Below, in pieces: positions 36,974-46,600 of a DNA stretch of 64,000 nucleotides. Positions within the stretch are counted from its first letter, which is position 1, and each line of letters opens with the position of its first letter. A program made the translations under genes and the position numbers. The stretch covers positions 1 through 64,000 of the forward strand of contig NZ_JAGHZS010000014.1 in assembly GCF_017745275.1 (NCBI RefSeq), read 5' to 3'. A model generated the notes under the pieces. That model saw nothing but the letters and a program-made list of their open reading frames with translations, did no database searches and was not told where the DNA came from. This DNA is from Chitinophaga sp. GTDB lineage: Bacteria; Bacteroidota; Bacteroidia; Chitinophagales; Chitinophagaceae.

Positions 36974-37668
36974 TTTCTGCTCCATATTTCATGAATAGGA
37001 TCCCCTTTTGAACTGAGTCCACTATGATCCCAGTTATTACCATTGACAGTTCCTTTGAAAGAAAGCATAGCGCCTACGCGGGAGTTATCACGTGAAAAAA
37101 ACTCGATTTTTTCCGTATAGGTGCCATTTTCAAATGTATAGGTACCGCCACCGGAACCAAAAAATTCACCTGTATCGAGGTTGAGGGCTACCCATTGAAA
37201 GCGGGTTCCTGTCATTATTCTAAACGTTTGCCTCGGACCGCTGGGGATGGGATTCATTTTCCCATCGGTTTGGCGGGAGGTGATTTGCCAGTTGCCAGCC
37301 AGGGCACCGGTGCCGTCGTCTACACGGGTCCATTCCTGTTTGCTGCCACCGGGCGTACTGGTGATGAGGCGTCCATTTTCCATGCTCACCGGAACATTCG
37401 CACTTTGTCCTGCCTGCGACGGGTTGGCGGTGTTAAAATAAATAGTCACGCTGCTTTCCCCATTTCCGGCATCCTTCCAGGTACCACCATAGCTGGATAA
37501 AAAACTTTTTTCTTTATAGTCAGTAATGCTGAACCATTCCGGTGTAATCAACAATACGCTGTTTACCTCGCCGGATACCGATTTCCAGGCGCCTACTGCC
37601 GGGTTTTGTGCTTTCAGTATACCAATGGAAGAAAGCAATAAGGTGAAGAAGACGGATAGTCTTTTCAT
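36964..37668 (-). CDS. Secreted protein with two lipocalin-like repeats
   Basis: The 234-residue protein has a signal peptide (to about ILKAQ). Two halves have the same outline: VGAWKSVSGE ... LLITPEWFSITDYKEKSF ... GGTWKD ... KQEWTRVD, then LAGNWQITSRQ ... FRIMTGTRFQWVALNLDTGEFFGSGGGTYTF ... IHEIWSR. This is a tandem pair of lipocalin-like or calycin barrels, known in Bacteroidota only as hypothetical proteins. It shares a 123-bp divergent promoter region with the saccharopine-dehydrogenase-like gene. No function is assigned. Confidence 0.75.
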   Translation of the reverse strand: MKRLSVFFTLLLSSIGILKAQNPAVGAWKSVSGEVNSVLLITPEWFSITDYKEKSFLSSYGGTWKDAGNGESSVTIYFNTANPSQAGQSANVPVSMENGRLITSTPGGSKQEWTRVDDGTGALAGNWQITSRQTDGKMNPIPSGPRQTFRIMTGTRFQWVALNLDTGEFFGSGGGTYTFENGTYTEKIEFFSRDNSRVGAMLSFKGTVNGNNWDHSGLSSKGDPIHEIWSRNSR

Positions 37669-37791
37669 AACATGGTTTTTAATACTAAAAGATAATGCAT
37701 CCGTTGCAGAAAGGAAAGGGTTTACTTTTTCCGTTTTCCTAATTTTTTGGGCATTCCTGCATTTACATCGCGTTTATTCGTACTTTCCGGG

Positions 37792-38862
37792 ATGCAACAA
37801 AATGCTTTCCTGCTTTATGGCGCCAACGGATATACGGGCGAACTGATTGCCAGATATGCCGCCCAGTATCAACTTCAACCTGTGCTGGCTGGCAGGAATG
37901 AAGCGGCATTACAGGCGCTGGCTGCGCGGCTCCAACTCCCCTACAAGGTAATTTCGCTGGAAGATACAGATGCATTGGTGCAGGCATTGAAAGCCGTTCA
38001 ATTTGTGATTCATGCGGCCGGCCCGTTTCATTTAACTGCGGAACCCATGATAGCGGCCTGTATCCAGGCAAAAACCCATTACCTCGATATCAACGGCGAC
38101 ATCACTGTTTTTGAAATGTTGCAACGATACGATCAGGCAGCTAAAGAAGCTGGTATCATGTTACTCCCCGGTGCGGGGTTTGATGTAGTTCCTACAGATT
38201 GTATCGCAGTATTGTTAAAAACGTTATTGCCGGATGCCAGCGATCTGAAACTGGCGTTCGCTACTTCAGGCGGCGGAGTGTCACATGGCACCGCCATGTC
38301 GATGGCATATAAATTAGGAGAAGGCGGTGCCGTAAGAAGAGCAGGACGCATTATCCGCCGGCCATTGGGGCACCAGGGACGATGGATAGATTTTGGCCGG
38401 CAAAAACTTTTCACGATGAGTATTCCATGGGGAGATGTGTCAACCGCTTATGTGAGTACACGTATTCCCAACATCACCACCTATACTGCTGTTCCGGTGA
38501 ATGTGCATCGGTTGTTAAAACTGCAGAAATTATTCAATTGGTTATTGCGGACTACGCTCGTCCGGAATTTTATCAGGAAGAAAATTGGGCAACGCCCTTC
38601 CGGTCCTACGGATGAAATGCGCAGCACTGCCTATAGCCTCGTGTGGGGACAGGTGTATAATATGGCTGGCCGAAAAGCCACGGTGCGGTTAAAATGCCCG
38701 GATGGATATACGCTTACCATGCTCAGTTGCTTACTGATGGCGCAGAAAATATGTAACGGCCAATGGAAGCCGGGATATCAAACGCCGGGTACCGCCTATG
38801 GTGCGGAGTTCATCATGGAGATACCTGGGGTGGAGCGCGAGATAATTACCGGCGAATCATAA
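37792..38862 (+). CDS. Saccharopine dehydrogenase-like NAD(P)-binding protein
   Basis: The 356-residue protein has an N-terminal Rossmann domain with YGANGYTGELIARYAAQ, GRNEAALQALAARL, VIHAAGPFHLTAEPMIAACI and HYLDINGDITVFEML, all typical of saccharopine dehydrogenase-like oxidoreductases of the trans-acting enoyl reductase group. ATG 37792 is the first ATG in frame; the longer frame begins with TTG. True saccharopine dehydrogenase activity is not implied. The substrate is probably a lipid-like or acyl compound, as in related proteins, but the context gives no support. It converges on the HxlR gene. Confidence 0.85.
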   Translation: MQQNAFLLYGANGYTGELIARYAAQYQLQPVLAGRNEAALQALAARLQLPYKVISLEDTDALVQALKAVQFVIHAAGPFHLTAEPMIAACIQAKTHYLDINGDITVFEMLQRYDQAAKEAGIMLLPGAGFDVVPTDCIAVLLKTLLPDASDLKLAFATSGGGVSHGTAMSMAYKLGEGGAVRRAGRIIRRPLGHQGRWIDFGRQKLFTMSIPWGDVSTAYVSTRIPNITTYTAVPVNVHRLLKLQKLFNWLLRTTLVRNFIRKKIGQRPSGPTDEMRSTAYSLVWGQVYNMAGRKATVRLKCPDGYTLTMLSCLLMAQKICNGQWKPGYQTPGTAYGAEFIMEIPGVEREIITGES

Positions 38863-39039
38863 TGTAAACAGGCAGCTACTCACCGGGTAAGCTACTTTGG
38901 CTATTGTGATTGCCCGCTCACTATCAGCCGTTGTGCCGGGCTGGTTAGTAAGATTAGTAGCGCGCAGGTTGCAACCGGGATCTTCCCACAACTTCAACTG
39001 CCGCTGTATAGCAACATATTACTATTGCATCTTCTCTTA

Positions 39040-39405
39040 TCATTTATACAACTGCTGGTCCTTGATATAATCAATCCCATTTGTTTTGAGATAAGCAATG
39101 CCCCATTCACTGGTGAATTCATACAAAGGGGCCAGGCTTTTCCCCATGGATGTTAGTCCATATTCCACCCGGTAAGGCTTTTGTGTCAGCACATTTTTTT
39201 CAATGAGCTGATCCCGTTCCAGTTCTTTTAATTGCTGGCTCAGCATTTTTTCAGAAACACCGGGCAGGTTATTCCGGATGTCTGCATAGCTTCTTTTGTT
39301 GAAATAGTGCAGGTGAAAAAGGATTAACAGTTTCCATTTACCTCCTATAAAGCCGAGTGTAACATCAACAGGACAAGTATATGTTTTATCATTGAGTGTG
39401 ATCAT
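39040..39405 (-). CDS. HxlR family transcriptional regulator
   Basis: The 121-residue winged-helix protein has the family pattern CPVDVTLGFIGGKWKLLILFHL, then SEKMLSQQLKELERDQLI as recognition helix, and YGLTSMGKSLAPLYEFTSEWG. The N-terminal cysteine (C11) is at the place used for thiol or aldehyde sensing in HypR-like members. No divergent target gene lies next to it. Upstream on the same strand are the YfeS-like, DUF4240 and ATP-grasp genes, with a 55-bp gap, so it may be co-transcribed or alone. Confidence 0.92.
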   Translation of the reverse strand: MITLNDKTYTCPVDVTLGFIGGKWKLLILFHLHYFNKRSYADIRNNLPGVSEKMLSQQLKELERDQLIEKNVLTQKPYRVEYGLTSMGKSLAPLYEFTSEWGIAYLKTNGIDYIKDQQLYK

Positions 39406-39460
39406 GAGCAGGCGTTATAATGCAGCTACAAGTTAACAAATTCCGGTGGGCTGATATCAT

Positions 39461-39976
39461 TTACGCCTCTTCCAGTGCACGTTTCATGATGTTCAGGTAG
39501 CCGATATGCTGCTCCGCGTACGACCAGCTTTCAGAGAGCAATGCCCAGGCTATTTGCCGCTCCAGAGCGATGCTGATGATCCCTTTATTCTCTTCATCTA
39601 TGACGCCTTCATCCACCAGTTGTCCAAATCCAGTAGCAATGATAGATGCATCGAGGGTGAATATATAATAGCTGTCGTCATAGCCAGGGTCATCCATCAA
39701 TGCCTTCATGTGATCCCTGTCGAGCAACTCTTCGTTATACGCCTCGATGCTCATTTCCCCTATGGATTCAATCACCCATTTGAGGCATTCCCTGACAGGT
39801 GTATGTGGATTGGCTTTGCGCCATTCTCTGAATTCTGCGAGGGCCATATCACCTTCATCAGAACCAAAGGGGGCTAACTCATCTACGCAATCCCAGAAAA
39901 AATCTTCCGGTAGTAGTTCAATGGCTCTTGGATGTGCGTGTTCTTTATTAATTCCGTATAATTCTTCGTGTGTCAT
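39461..39976 (-). CDS. YfeS-like acidic protein of unknown function
   Basis: The 171-residue product is acidic and soluble, with PEDFFWDCVDELAPFGSDEGDMALAEFREWRKANP as its clearest block, a pattern I associate with YfeS-like proteins. It has no signal peptide and no catalytic motif I recognise. ATG 39976 (MTHEELYG) is chosen because the longer frame would overlap the DUF4240 gene by 77 bases; the chosen start leaves a 10-base gap. Probable role: none assigned. Its tight coupling to the DUF4240 gene suggests a shared function. Confidence 0.65.
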   Translation of the reverse strand: MTHEELYGINKEHAHPRAIELLPEDFFWDCVDELAPFGSDEGDMALAEFREWRKANPHTPVRECLKWVIESIGEMSIEAYNEELLDRDHMKALMDDPGYDDSYYIFTLDASIIATGFGQLVDEGVIDEENKGIISIALERQIAWALLSESWSYAEQHIGYLNIMKRALEEA

Positions 39977-39986
39977 GTGTATGGTT

Positions 39987-40478
39987 TTATTGGCTTTCCC
40001 AACCCCGGGCATTAGAGCAGGTTTCAATACAATGCACCGTGTTACGTTCAAATTCCACTCCAAATAATTCCTGGTATACGATATACCCGATAAAACCTAC
40101 AATTTCTGCCTCTGCATCATAGGTTGCTTTAGAGGGAGTTTCATCAATCATTTCATAATACTCCCTGCCCATGCCTACGATAAAACATCTGCAGTAAAGA
40201 AAGCTATCATCAGAACCATCCGTGTATTGGTGGATATCTTCCCGGTCTATATGGAATAACCTTTCTTCCATGATATGGTTAAATGCGGTCAGTTCTTCCC
40301 TGTTCAATTCCCGCAGTAAATCCCTGATATTATTGGTAATGGTACCGTATACTTCACCTGTCAGATCTTCTATTAATGCAGCGTCGTTGGTTTTCAACGC
40401 TGTATTCCGCATCTCAAGTAAAGCAGGAGCAGCTGCCCAGGCTTCTTCAATAATATGCCAGAATTTGAATTCATTCAT
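39987..40478 (-). CDS. DUF4240 domain protein
   Basis: The 163-residue cytoplasmic protein begins MNEFKFWHIIEEAW, the usual DUF4240 opening, and continues with LREMNREE-like LRELNREELTAFNHIMEERL and DGSDDSFLYCRCFIVGMGREYYEMI. DUF4240 proteins are often found in molybdate-regulator-like or toxin-immunity-like neighbourhoods, and their function is unknown. An in-frame ATG 45 bases upstream exists, but the family start is here. It is followed at 10 bases by the YfeS-like gene. Confidence 0.85.
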   Translation of the reverse strand: MNEFKFWHIIEEAWAAAPALLEMRNTALKTNDAALIEDLTGEVYGTITNNIRDLLRELNREELTAFNHIMEERLFHIDREDIHQYTDGSDDSFLYCRCFIVGMGREYYEMIDETPSKATYDAEAEIVGFIGYIVYQELFGVEFERNTVHCIETCSNARGWESQ

Positions 40479-40553
40479 AAGATAGCAATTAGTATTATTT
40501 ACAGTGTAATATATACCTGCCAAGCGCAGTGTACATGCGTAGTCATAAAACGT

Positions 40554-41369
40554 TTATGATGAAAAAATATTGGCGAAATGCGCGGACACTGCGGCCACAA
40601 TGGCGGTGACATCTGCTTTATAAAACCCCGCAGCATTCATGCAATTACATTCTACAATATAAAATTCGTCACCACAAAGACATACATCCATTACAAAAAC
40701 TGCCTGTGGCATATATTCCTCACAACGGCTTTCTGCAAAAGCAATTACTTCCGGCGGGCATCCAATGGCAGGCGTAAGCTTAAAATAAGTCCGGTATTTT
40801 GACGCTGCAATTACTTTTCCATTTACGATCCACAACCGCCATTCATATTGAATATTATAGGGCGTAGATACTACAATGGGAGATTGAAGTGATAAGTTGG
40901 TGTTCTCTACCATCTTCAACTGGTCATACCAGGCTTTAATATCGCCAAATGATTTGGTTTCTCCGGCAAATGATTTACTATCATCATCCGGGCGAATAAA
41001 AAACAATGTCTCCGGCGCTTCTTCCCTGCTCATCAACGTAGCAAACGTGGTAACAACTGCGCCATCATTTAGCATATATTTTCCCCATCTCTCTAAATAA
41101 TTACCGATAGAAAACAAGGCCGGGTCAAAAAACAAGCCTTCCTGCAACTGTTTATTTTCCGCTACCAGTGCACATAACGTAGTGGATCCATAAAAAATAC
41201 TCCGGCGGGTATTATCAAAATCGGGTAACTCAACGGCAAAAGGAATCATCTCTATCAGCAGGCAACGAACACCGGTTATTTCGCATGCCCGTTGTAAATT
41301 TTCCAGGTCTGTTTTATTCGTCAGATTCCGTTGCACTACCCATTGTATTCCGGGATAAAGGTCTGGCAT
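40554..41369 (-). CDS. ATP-grasp domain protein (DUF4343-like)
   Basis: The 271-residue protein contains an ATP-grasp-type C-terminal half: FFIRPDDDSKSFAGETKSF, VVSTPYNIQYEWRLWIVNGKVIAAS, and FVMDVCLCGDEFYIVECNCMNAAGF, where the last acidic and Asn residues would bind Mg-ATP. Such proteins ligate an amine or amino acid to a carboxylate on a small molecule or peptide. No precursor peptide or partner enzyme is recognisable nearby. It lies 75 bases upstream of the DUF4240 gene on the same strand and divergent from the ECF sigma gene. Confidence 0.8.
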   Translation of the reverse strand: MPDLYPGIQWVVQRNLTNKTDLENLQRACEITGVRCLLIEMIPFAVELPDFDNTRRSIFYGSTTLCALVAENKQLQEGLFFDPALFSIGNYLERWGKYMLNDGAVVTTFATLMSREEAPETLFFIRPDDDSKSFAGETKSFGDIKAWYDQLKMVENTNLSLQSPIVVSTPYNIQYEWRLWIVNGKVIAASKYRTYFKLTPAIGCPPEVIAFAESRCEEYMPQAVFVMDVCLCGDEFYIVECNCMNAAGFYKADVTAIVAAVSAHFANIFSS

Positions 41370-41512
41370 ACACTGAAATTACATAATAATTTCTTTAATT
41401 TTAAAACCCGGTTCCCCTGATAACGATTGCGATAAATTATTTTATTATTAATTTCCGGTCCCCTAAATTTACCCTGTTTATTGATTTTGTCAGGGCTACT
41501 AAACCGCCAACG

Positions 41513-42112
41513 TTGTCAAACTTCTCGCTAACAGATGAACATGCACTGCTACAGAAAGTCGCCACCGGCGACGGGGAAGCCTACACGGTCCTTTTCCGGC
41601 ATTATAGCCAGCAGGTGTTCGATGTAGCCATGGTTTACCTGAAAGACAACGGACTGGCGCGGGAAATTGTGCAGGAAGTATTTATGAAGATATGGCTGAA
41701 AAAAGCCGATATGCGTGAAGTAAAGAATTTCAAAGACTATCTCTTTATACTTACCCGCAATCATATTTACGACGGCTTTAAAAAGCAACTGGTACGCGTA
41801 AAGGTTTACGACCTGCTTGGCAAAAGCCAACCTGCCTCTCAAAATGATACCGATCACCTCCTATTACAACGGGAATATGATGCTATTCTCGACAAAGCAA
41901 TTGCCGGCCTGCCACCGGAACGTAAAAAAGTATATTTAGCCCGTAAACAAGGCTGGAGCAATGAAGAAATATCCCTCCAGCTCAATATCTCCGTACATAC
42001 CGTAAAAAAACAAATGAGCCTGGCCATGCATGCGGTACGAGCCTTTGTGAAAGCCAGGATCCACAATGACATGCTTCCTTTCCTGATCGTCTTTCTTTCC
42101 TTATTCAGATAA
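41513..42112 (+). CDS. ECF-type RNA polymerase sigma factor of the N-glycan locus
   Basis: The 199-residue sigma factor has region 2 (LAREIVQEVFMKIWLKKADM, FKDYLFILTRNHIYDGF) and region 4 (GWSNEEISLQLNISVHTVKKQ). The frame has no ATG before residue 43, so translation probably starts at TTG 41513. The FecR gene follows 92 bases downstream, then STN-SusC, SusD and an EndoH-type glycosidase. The established model is that the STN-SusC senses the glycan, FecR releases this sigma factor, and the locus is induced. Confidence 0.92.
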   Translation: MSNFSLTDEHALLQKVATGDGEAYTVLFRHYSQQVFDVAMVYLKDNGLAREIVQEVFMKIWLKKADMREVKNFKDYLFILTRNHIYDGFKKQLVRVKVYDLLGKSQPASQNDTDHLLLQREYDAILDKAIAGLPPERKKVYLARKQGWSNEEISLQLNISVHTVKKQMSLAMHAVRAFVKARIHNDMLPFLIVFLSLFR

Positions 42113-42204
42113 TCTGCCCCCGCTGAAAAAAAATTTTCCGGGAGGATACTCCTTTTTTATTTGTCGCGCGTCTTTACGAACATCACCCATTCCAAACTTT
42201 GTAT

Positions 42205-43389
42205 ATGTCCATTTCGGAAGTACAGTTACTGCTTGAAAAATATAAACATGGCCAAATCAGCCAGGAAGAGCTACAGCGCTTAAAAGCCCTGGTAGCCACC
42301 GACGATTATGAGCCGGAAATCAAAGCAGATATCCTGATGACCTTATATGGACCTGTGCGGGATGGTGGCTGGCAACGCGAGGATGAAGCCGCAATCCTGC
42401 AGCAAATCCTTCAATCCGACGACACTCCTGTGAAAGCTGTTCGCCGCTTCCGCTTACTACCTTATGCAGCCGCTGCAGCCCTGACGGGGGTGATTATTTT
42501 TGCCGGCGCCCGTTACTTCGTCAACCGGCCTTCACATACAGCACCGATAGCGGCTACTGCCGCTGTTCCGCTGGCACCGGGCAGTAACAAAGCCATGTTG
42601 GTGCTGGCCGACGGAAAGCAAATTCCACTGGATAGCGCTAACCTGGGCGCACTGGCCCAACAGGGTAACTCCCGCGTACTGAACACACAGCAGGGATTGG
42701 CTTACGAAGCTGCCGGCAAAGTTGCCGAAGTAGTATACAATACCGTGGTAACACCCCGTGGAGGCCAATACCAGCTTACCCTCGCCGATGGTAGCCGGGT
42801 ATGGCTGAATGCCGCCAGCAGTATCCGCTTCCCTACTGCTTTTACAGGTAAAGAAAGAACCGTGGAGATTACGGGAGAAGGATACTTCCAGATTGCTGCC
42901 AATGCCCAACAACCTTTCCGGGTGAAAGTAAAAGGCGCCCCTGACATGGCTATTAATGTACTGGGCACCAGCTTCAATGTCATGGCCTATCCCGATGAAA
43001 AAACCATTACCACCACCCTGGAAGATGGCGCGGTACAACTGGTTTGTGGTAACAACAAAAGCCTGCTAAAGCCCGGCTATGGCGGTAGTTTATCAGTAGG
43101 CGATAAAGACTTTGTAATTGAAAAAGCAGACCTGGAACAGGCACTGGCCTGGAAAGAAGGCAAATTCCGGTTCCGCAACACCAACATAGCAACCATTATG
43201 CGGCAACTGGCCAGGTGGTATAACATTGAGGTAGCCTACCAGGGTGACCTTTCAGATATCAGATTAACAGGCATCATTTCACGGAGAGAGAATGCATCCT
43301 CCTTATTGAACATATTATCAACAACCAAACGCGTTCACTTTGATATTAAAGACAACCGGATCCTGGTAAAGCCATACGATCCTGAGTAA
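42205..43389 (+). CDS. FecR-family anti-sigma factor of the N-glycan locus
   Basis: The 394-residue protein has a cytoplasmic N-terminus (SISEVQLLLEKYKHGQISQEEL), one membrane helix near residue 90 (LLPYAAAAALTGVIIFAGARYF), an extended linker with AVPLAPGSNKAMLVLADGKQI, the FecR core (YQLTLADGSRVWLNAASSIRFP, GYFQIAANAQQPF, AINVLGTSFNVMAY) and a DUF4974 C-terminus (NTNIATIMRQLARWYNIEV). ATG 42205 is used; the two residues before it would need TTG. It would hold the upstream sigma factor inactive until the STN-SusC signals. The SusC gene starts 227 bases downstream. Confidence 0.94.
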   Translation: MSISEVQLLLEKYKHGQISQEELQRLKALVATDDYEPEIKADILMTLYGPVRDGGWQREDEAAILQQILQSDDTPVKAVRRFRLLPYAAAAALTGVIIFAGARYFVNRPSHTAPIAATAAVPLAPGSNKAMLVLADGKQIPLDSANLGALAQQGNSRVLNTQQGLAYEAAGKVAEVVYNTVVTPRGGQYQLTLADGSRVWLNAASSIRFPTAFTGKERTVEITGEGYFQIAANAQQPFRVKVKGAPDMAINVLGTSFNVMAYPDEKTITTTLEDGAVQLVCGNNKSLLKPGYGGSLSVGDKDFVIEKADLEQALAWKEGKFRFRNTNIATIMRQLARWYNIEVAYQGDLSDIRLTGIISRRENASSLLNILSTTKRVHFDIKDNRILVKPYDPE

Positions 43390-43616
43390 CAGCTATTTTG
43401 TCCACTTATGAATTCATCATTTTAAAACTATTGAAAGTTATGAAGACGTAGTCCAATTCCACTACCGGTTGTAAAAAAACCGGAAGCACTGCAATGCTCC
43501 CGGCTATAGAAGGCAACCCAACTCCCAGCATCACGTTAGAAATTGAATTATTAAGCCAACAACACAAAAGTATGGAACTACCTGGTACTTGCAAAGTCCC
43601 CTGTAAAGGAGCGGCT

Positions 43617-46600
43617 ATGCGTAGAAAATTACTGTTAATTATGCGATTAACTGCAATACTCACACTAGTATTCACCCTTCAGCTGAGCGCCAAAACATAT
43701 TCTCAGTCTGTTACCATCAAAGGAAAGCGGCTCCCGCTCTATGATGTGTTCAACAGCATTAGCCGGCAAACAGGCTATGAATTTATCTATGATGAAAAAT
43801 TACTGGAAAAAGCGCCCCCGGTAAACCTGAATATGAACCAGGCTTCCCTGACAGAAGTGCTGAACGCCTGCCTGAACAACAAGTTGTTTAACTATAACAT
43901 CATAGACAAAACAATTGTGATCAGTCCGAAATCCGCTGCTGTAGCAGATCCGGTTGCAGCGCCCATACAGGGTAAAATAACGGATGCCAAAGGACAACCC
44001 CTCATTGGTGTATCTATCCAGATAAAAGGTACTACCAAAGGTACCATGACCAATGTAGAAGGTACTTTCAGTATCGCTGCCAATCCCGGCGACGTATTGA
44101 TCATCAGCTTTATTGGCTATGAAACCAAACAAATTACGGTTGGTACTGACAACAATATCAATGTAAGCCTGGCTATCCAGGATAGCCAACTGGGGCAGGT
44201 TGTAGTAACAGCGCTCGGTATCAAAAGAGCTGATAAGTCTATCACTTACTCCACCCAGCAATTAGATGGTCTTGAACTGACCAAAGCGAAAGATGCCAAC
44301 CTGGTAAATACGCTGAATGGTAAGGTAGCAGGGTTAACGATTTCTTCCAGCGCTTCCGGTGTGGGCGGTTCCGCGAAAGTAATTCTCCGTGGTAGCAAAT
44401 CCGGGCTGGGCAGCAACCAGGCCTTATATGTGATAGACGGGGTACCGATGAATAATAACCTGACCAACCAACCCACCAGTATCTACGGCGGAAGCAGCGC
44501 CTATGATGGCGGTGATCCGATCTCTAACCTCAACCCGGAAGATATCGAAAACATTTCTATACTGAAAGGTGCTTCCGCCGCTGCTTTATATGGTAGCCAG
44601 GGTGCCAACGGCGTAGTGATTGTAACTACCAAAAGTGGTAAAGCTGGTCGCACGCTGGTAAACTTCTCTTCCGGCTTCAACGTAATGCAGGCAGCTTATC
44701 TTCCTAAATTCCAGAACAGTTATGGTGCTACCAGCGATGGTTCTCCTCAAAGCTGGGGAGCAAAAATCAATGGCGCCGCCAATAACCTGTCTTCCTTTTT
44801 CCAAACTGGTACTAATCTTACCAATGCTATCAGCCTCTCAGGCGGTACCGAGAAAATGCAAACCTATTTCTCGTATGCCAATACTTCCGCCAGAGGTATA
44901 ACACCTGGTAATAAACTGGGCCGTCATAACCTGGATTTCAAAGAAACCGGGCATTTCTTAAATGATAAACTGACCGCTTCTGCTGACATTAACTACATGA
45001 CCCAGCAGATAGATAACACACCACTTTCCGGCTTGTATTTCAATCCGCTGACAGGCTTGTACCTGTTCCCTCGTGGTCGTGATATCAGCCCTTTTAAAGA
45101 TCAGTTTGAAAAACAAGATCCGGCCAGGAACTTCCTGCCTGTACAAAACTGGGCTTTTGATGAAGATATTCAGCAAAATCCATGGTGGATCACCAACCGT
45201 AACATCAACAGCCTTACCCGCAACAGGATACTGGCTAATGCCAGCCTGAAATACGAACTGTTCCCCTGGTTAAATATCCAGGCAAGAGGAAGTATAGACC
45301 GTATTGCAGATGTATATGAACAGAAAATTTATGCCGGCTCACAAAAAGCTGTCGCACCTAAAAACGGTTTATATAATTACAACAACAATACTACCACACA
45401 ACAGTACGGTGACCTGATTGCCAACTTCAATATCCCGGCCAATGATTTCAAAATCATCGGTGTTGCCGGCGCCAGTATCCGCGATGTAAAATCTTCCGGC
45501 GTATTTGCCAATTCAGGACAGGATGGCTTATACATTCCCAATATTTTCACGCTTCAGAATTTTGTAGCATTGAATGCCCGTAACTCTGGTGATCAACTGG
45601 AGAATCACGGCCAATGGCAATCCGTATTTGCCAGCGCTAACATTTCTTATAAAGAATGGTTATACCTGGATGTAACTGCCCGTAACGACTGGGCTTCCAA
45701 CCTCGCATTTACACCACAGCTTTCTTATTTCTATCCTTCAGTGGGGTTAAACGTGATGCTGAATCAACTGGTAAAAATGCCGGAACAGATAACTTATGCT
45801 AAAGTTCGTGGTTCCTATGCCATTGTAGGCAACTCTCCATTGAGCTATCAGAGCCATGCTGCTGAAAACCTGTTAGGAACCAGCGGTAACCCATTACCAG
45901 CTACCGCCGCTCCTTTCCGCACACTGAAACCAGAAAAAACGAAGTCGCTGGAATTTGGTACTGAGTGGCGTTTCTTTGATAGCAGGCTGAGTGTAGATCT
46001 CACTTACTATAAAACCAATACCACCAATCAAACCATGCAGATTATTGCTCCTAAAGCCAGCTTCTATGATACCTATTTCATTAATGCCGGTAACATCCAG
46101 AACCAGGGCGTAGAAGCAGTTATCCGCTATGATGTATTGCGTCATACTAAACTGCAATGGAACACCGGTCTGAACTTCGCTACCAACGATAATAAAATCA
46201 TAGAACTGTCTCCGTTATCTGACCGCTTTACACTGAGTGGTGCTTCTGGCGCTAACTATGCATCTCAGTTTAAAGTAGGCGGATCCTTTGGTGACATTTA
46301 TGGAACCGTATTACAACATGACGAGCAGGGTAGAATAAAAATTGATAAAGATGGTAAACCAATGAAACAGGGCGGTGATATGGTATACCTCGGCAATGCC
46401 AATACCAGGTGGCAACTTGGATGGAACAACAACTTTATTTACAAGAACTTCACCCTCTCCTTCCTGATCGATGGAAAATTTGGCGGTAATGTAATGTCTG
46501 TTACACAAGCCATGATGGATATCTATGGCGTATCTAAAACTACAGGAGATGCACGTGATGCAGGAGGTGTTCCTGTAAATGGTGTAAGTATAGTAGATAA

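Noticed and set aside
37792..38862. True lysine-pathway saccharopine dehydrogenase
   Set aside because: Only the NAD(P)-binding half and general fold match; length and C-terminal part fit the oxidoreductase group of uncertain substrate, and no lysine genes are near.
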